The notes beneath the pieces were generated by a model, which did not search any database, was not told where the DNA came from, and worked only from the letters and a program-made list of their open reading frames with translations. From the NCBI GenBank assembly GCA_020633125.1, contig JACKEH010000076.1, positions 1-16,123 on the forward strand: 16,123 bases of DNA, written 5' to 3'. Position numbers and translations under genes: made by a program. This DNA is from Sandaracinus sp. GTDB lineage: Bacteria; Myxococcota_A; Polyangia; Polyangiales; Houyiibacteriaceae. This document shows, piece after piece, positions 15,018-16,123 of this stretch (the stretch's first letter is position 1; every line of letters begins with the position of its first letter).

Positions 15018-15107
15018 CGACCGGCGCGCGTTCGACCGGCGCGCGTTCGATTGGCGCGCGTTCGATTGGCGCGCGTTCGATTGGCGCGCGTTCGAGTGGC
15101 GTGTGCT
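15018..15107 (+). repeat. Tandem repeat D between imuB and dnaE2 (15-bp units)
   Basis: Six 15-base units fill 90 bases: two of CGACCGGCGCGCGTT, three of CGATTGGCGCGCGTT and a diverged last unit, CGAGTGGCGTGTGCT. They occupy a third of the 268-base gap between imuB (ends 14967) and dnaE2 (starts 15236). Outside the repeat I see no gene, terminator or LexA-like site in this gap. Each unit contains the self-complementary GCGCGC. The array is not CRISPR-like, as it has no spacers. Confidence 0.92.
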
Positions 15108-15235
15108 CAGTGGATGCGCTCGAGAAACGACACGCTTCGTGGAGCCGTCGTTCGTGCACGCGAGGCGTCACGAGACGTGTCGGCCCGAAGAGCACGCTCC
15201 GATTCGAGCGTTCCCATCGCGTACGCGGGTGAGCC

Positions 15236-16123
15236 GTGGACGCGTACGTCCCGCTTCGCACGAAGAGTCACTATTCGTTCCTCGAGGGCGCGAGCAGCCC
15301 CGAGGAGCTCGTGGATCGTGCGGCGGATCTCGGCCTCCCGGCGCTCGCGCTCGCCGATCGCGACGGCGCCTACGGCCTCGTTCGCGCGCACGTCCGGGCG
15401 AAAGAACGTGGGCTGCGCTTCGTACCGGGCGCGGAGGTCGGTGTGCACCTCGGCCACGATGATCCCGCGATCGTCGACGGACGCCATGCGCGGCGAGCGC
15501 CTCGTGCGCTCGCCTCCTCCCGCGTCGCGAAGGTCACGCTCTACCCCGAGAACGAGCGGGGCTACGCGCGCATGTGTCACCTGCTCTCCCGCGCACAAAC
15601 CCGCGGTCCCAAAGGCGTGGCGTGGACCACGCTCGACGAGCTTCGCGCGCACGCGGGCGATCTCTTCGTGGTCGCCGAAGACGCGCCGCTGCTCGGCGCG
15701 CTTCGCGACTCCTTCGGACGCAGCCGCCTCTTCGGCTTCGTCGGACGCCACCTCGAGCCCGGCGACCGCGAGAACGAAGCCATCTTTCGAGCCGACCTTC
15801 GGGCACTCGGGCTTCGCGCGGTCGGCGGCATGGAGGTGCTCTACCACGACCGCGCACGACGCCCTCTGCAAGACGTCGTGACATGCATCCGCGCGGGTCA
15901 GACCCTCGCGACGGCAGGACGCCTTCTTCGCGCGAACGCCGAGCACGACCTGCTCACGCCGGCCGCGATGGCCGAGCGTTTCGCCGACGCGCCCGAGCTC
16001 TTGTTGGCGAGCCGCGAGCTCGCCGAGCGCTGCACCTTCGACCTCGGCGCCATTCGCTACCGCTACCCCGAAGAGTCGCTGCCGGCCGGACACACCGAGC
16101 ACGGTTGGCTCCGTGAGCTGACC
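15236..16123 (+). CDS. dnaE2: Error-prone DNA polymerase DnaE2, N-terminal part (3' end outside window)
   Basis: The first 296 codons of a C-family DNA polymerase alpha subunit of the DnaE2 (ImuC) type, the translesion polymerase of the mutasome. It starts at GTG 15236: an in-frame TGA at 15230 excludes any earlier start, and the PHP domain begins at once (VDAYVPLRTKSHYSFLEGAS). SPEELVDRAADLGLPALALA, GLVRAHVRAKERGL and VTLYPENERGYARMCHLLSR follow family order. RYRYPEESLPAGHTEHGWL near the edge matches the DnaE2 form of the end of the PHP region. The metal-binding His residues of active PHP domains are missing: LRTKSHYS replaces LHxHSEYS, and LADRDG replaces LTDHG. The PHP nuclease is therefore probably inactive. 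A GGGTGAG just upstream is a weak ribosome site. The gene follows imuB on the same strand. Confidence 0.88.
   Translation, partial: MDAYVPLRTKSHYSFLEGASSPEELVDRAADLGLPALALADRDGAYGLVRAHVRAKERGLRFVPGAEVGVHLGHDDPAIVDGRHARRAPRALASSRVAKVTLYPENERGYARMCHLLSRAQTRGPKGVAWTTLDELRAHAGDLFVVAEDAPLLGALRDSFGRSRLFGFVGRHLEPGDRENEAIFRADLRALGLRAVGGMEVLYHDRARRPLQDVVTCIRAGQTLATAGRLLRANAEHDLLTPAAMAERFADAPELLLASRELAERCTFDLGAIRYRYPEESLPAGHTEHGWLRELT

Noticed and set aside
15018..15107. CRISPR array
   Set aside because: The units are 15 bp and directly adjacent, with no spacers and no cas genes.
14843..15232. Possible small gene between imuB and dnaE2 reading through repeat D
   Set aside because: It overlaps the end of imuB in another frame, has a Ser/Thr/Arg-biased composition and no recognisable feature. 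Its stop just before dnaE2 is probably coincidence.
13669..15261. Open frame of 530 codons on the minus strand crossing imuB and repeat D
   Set aside because: It is antisense to clearly coding imuB. The PIERA repeat it contains is just repeat D kept open because the unit is a multiple of three.

Overview
The window is about 16 kb of very GC-rich bacterial DNA with strong G/C third-position bias. It looks like ordinary chromosome: no rRNA, tRNA, transposase, integrase, phage gene or CRISPR array is visible. The gene mix suggests a Myxococcota member of the Polyangia/Sandaracinaceae kind: Cys-rich surface lipoproteins, a von Willebrand A lipoprotein, an outer-membrane protein with a long Glu/Arg/Ala coiled coil, an imuA-imuB-dnaE2 cassette and LexA-like sites ending in GTTCAG. 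That placement is inference from style and content, because no marker gene is present.

Layout, left to right: (1) the 3' end of an AhpC peroxiredoxin and its terminator; (2) a TonB-dependent receptor on the minus strand, divergent from a von Willebrand A lipoprotein, with hairpins and a perfect palindrome between them; (3) a DUF2007/TM2-like membrane protein on the minus strand, divergent from a DUF368 polytopic membrane protein (the family that includes undecaprenyl-phosphate translocases); (4) a minus-strand pair made of a FadR-type GntR regulator and an unrecognised 245-residue protein, with two perfect operator-like palindromes in front; (5) a secreted lipoprotein with a ZU5-like domain, convergent with an outer-membrane coiled-coil/barrel protein across a 13-bp terminator stem; (6) a DUF4177 protein and a small hypothetical protein; (7) the mutagenesis cassette imuA-imuB-dnaE2, with dnaE2 running off the right edge.

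The most interesting part is the right-hand 4.6 kb. Two sites of the form CTG-N10-CAG, both ending in GTTCAG, lie in tandem before imuA. This suggests LexA-controlled, damage-inducible expression. imuA and imuB overlap by 11 bases. ImuA has lost the Walker A lysine, ImuB looks like a non-catalytic Y-family scaffold, and DnaE2 has lost the visible PHP-domain metal ligands, so the three proteins read as a mutasome. Unusually, the cassette carries four unrelated short tandem-repeat arrays: two inside imuA, one inside imuB and one between imuB and dnaE2. ImuB also carries a Ser-rich insert of about 200 residues between its core and its conserved C-terminus. Whether these repeats vary between strains, and so tune mutagenesis, is the main open question.

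Nearly all start codons were moved inward from the longest open frame, using Shine-Dalgarno sites, signal peptides, family start positions or nearby operators. dnaE2 and the receptor are called from GTG.
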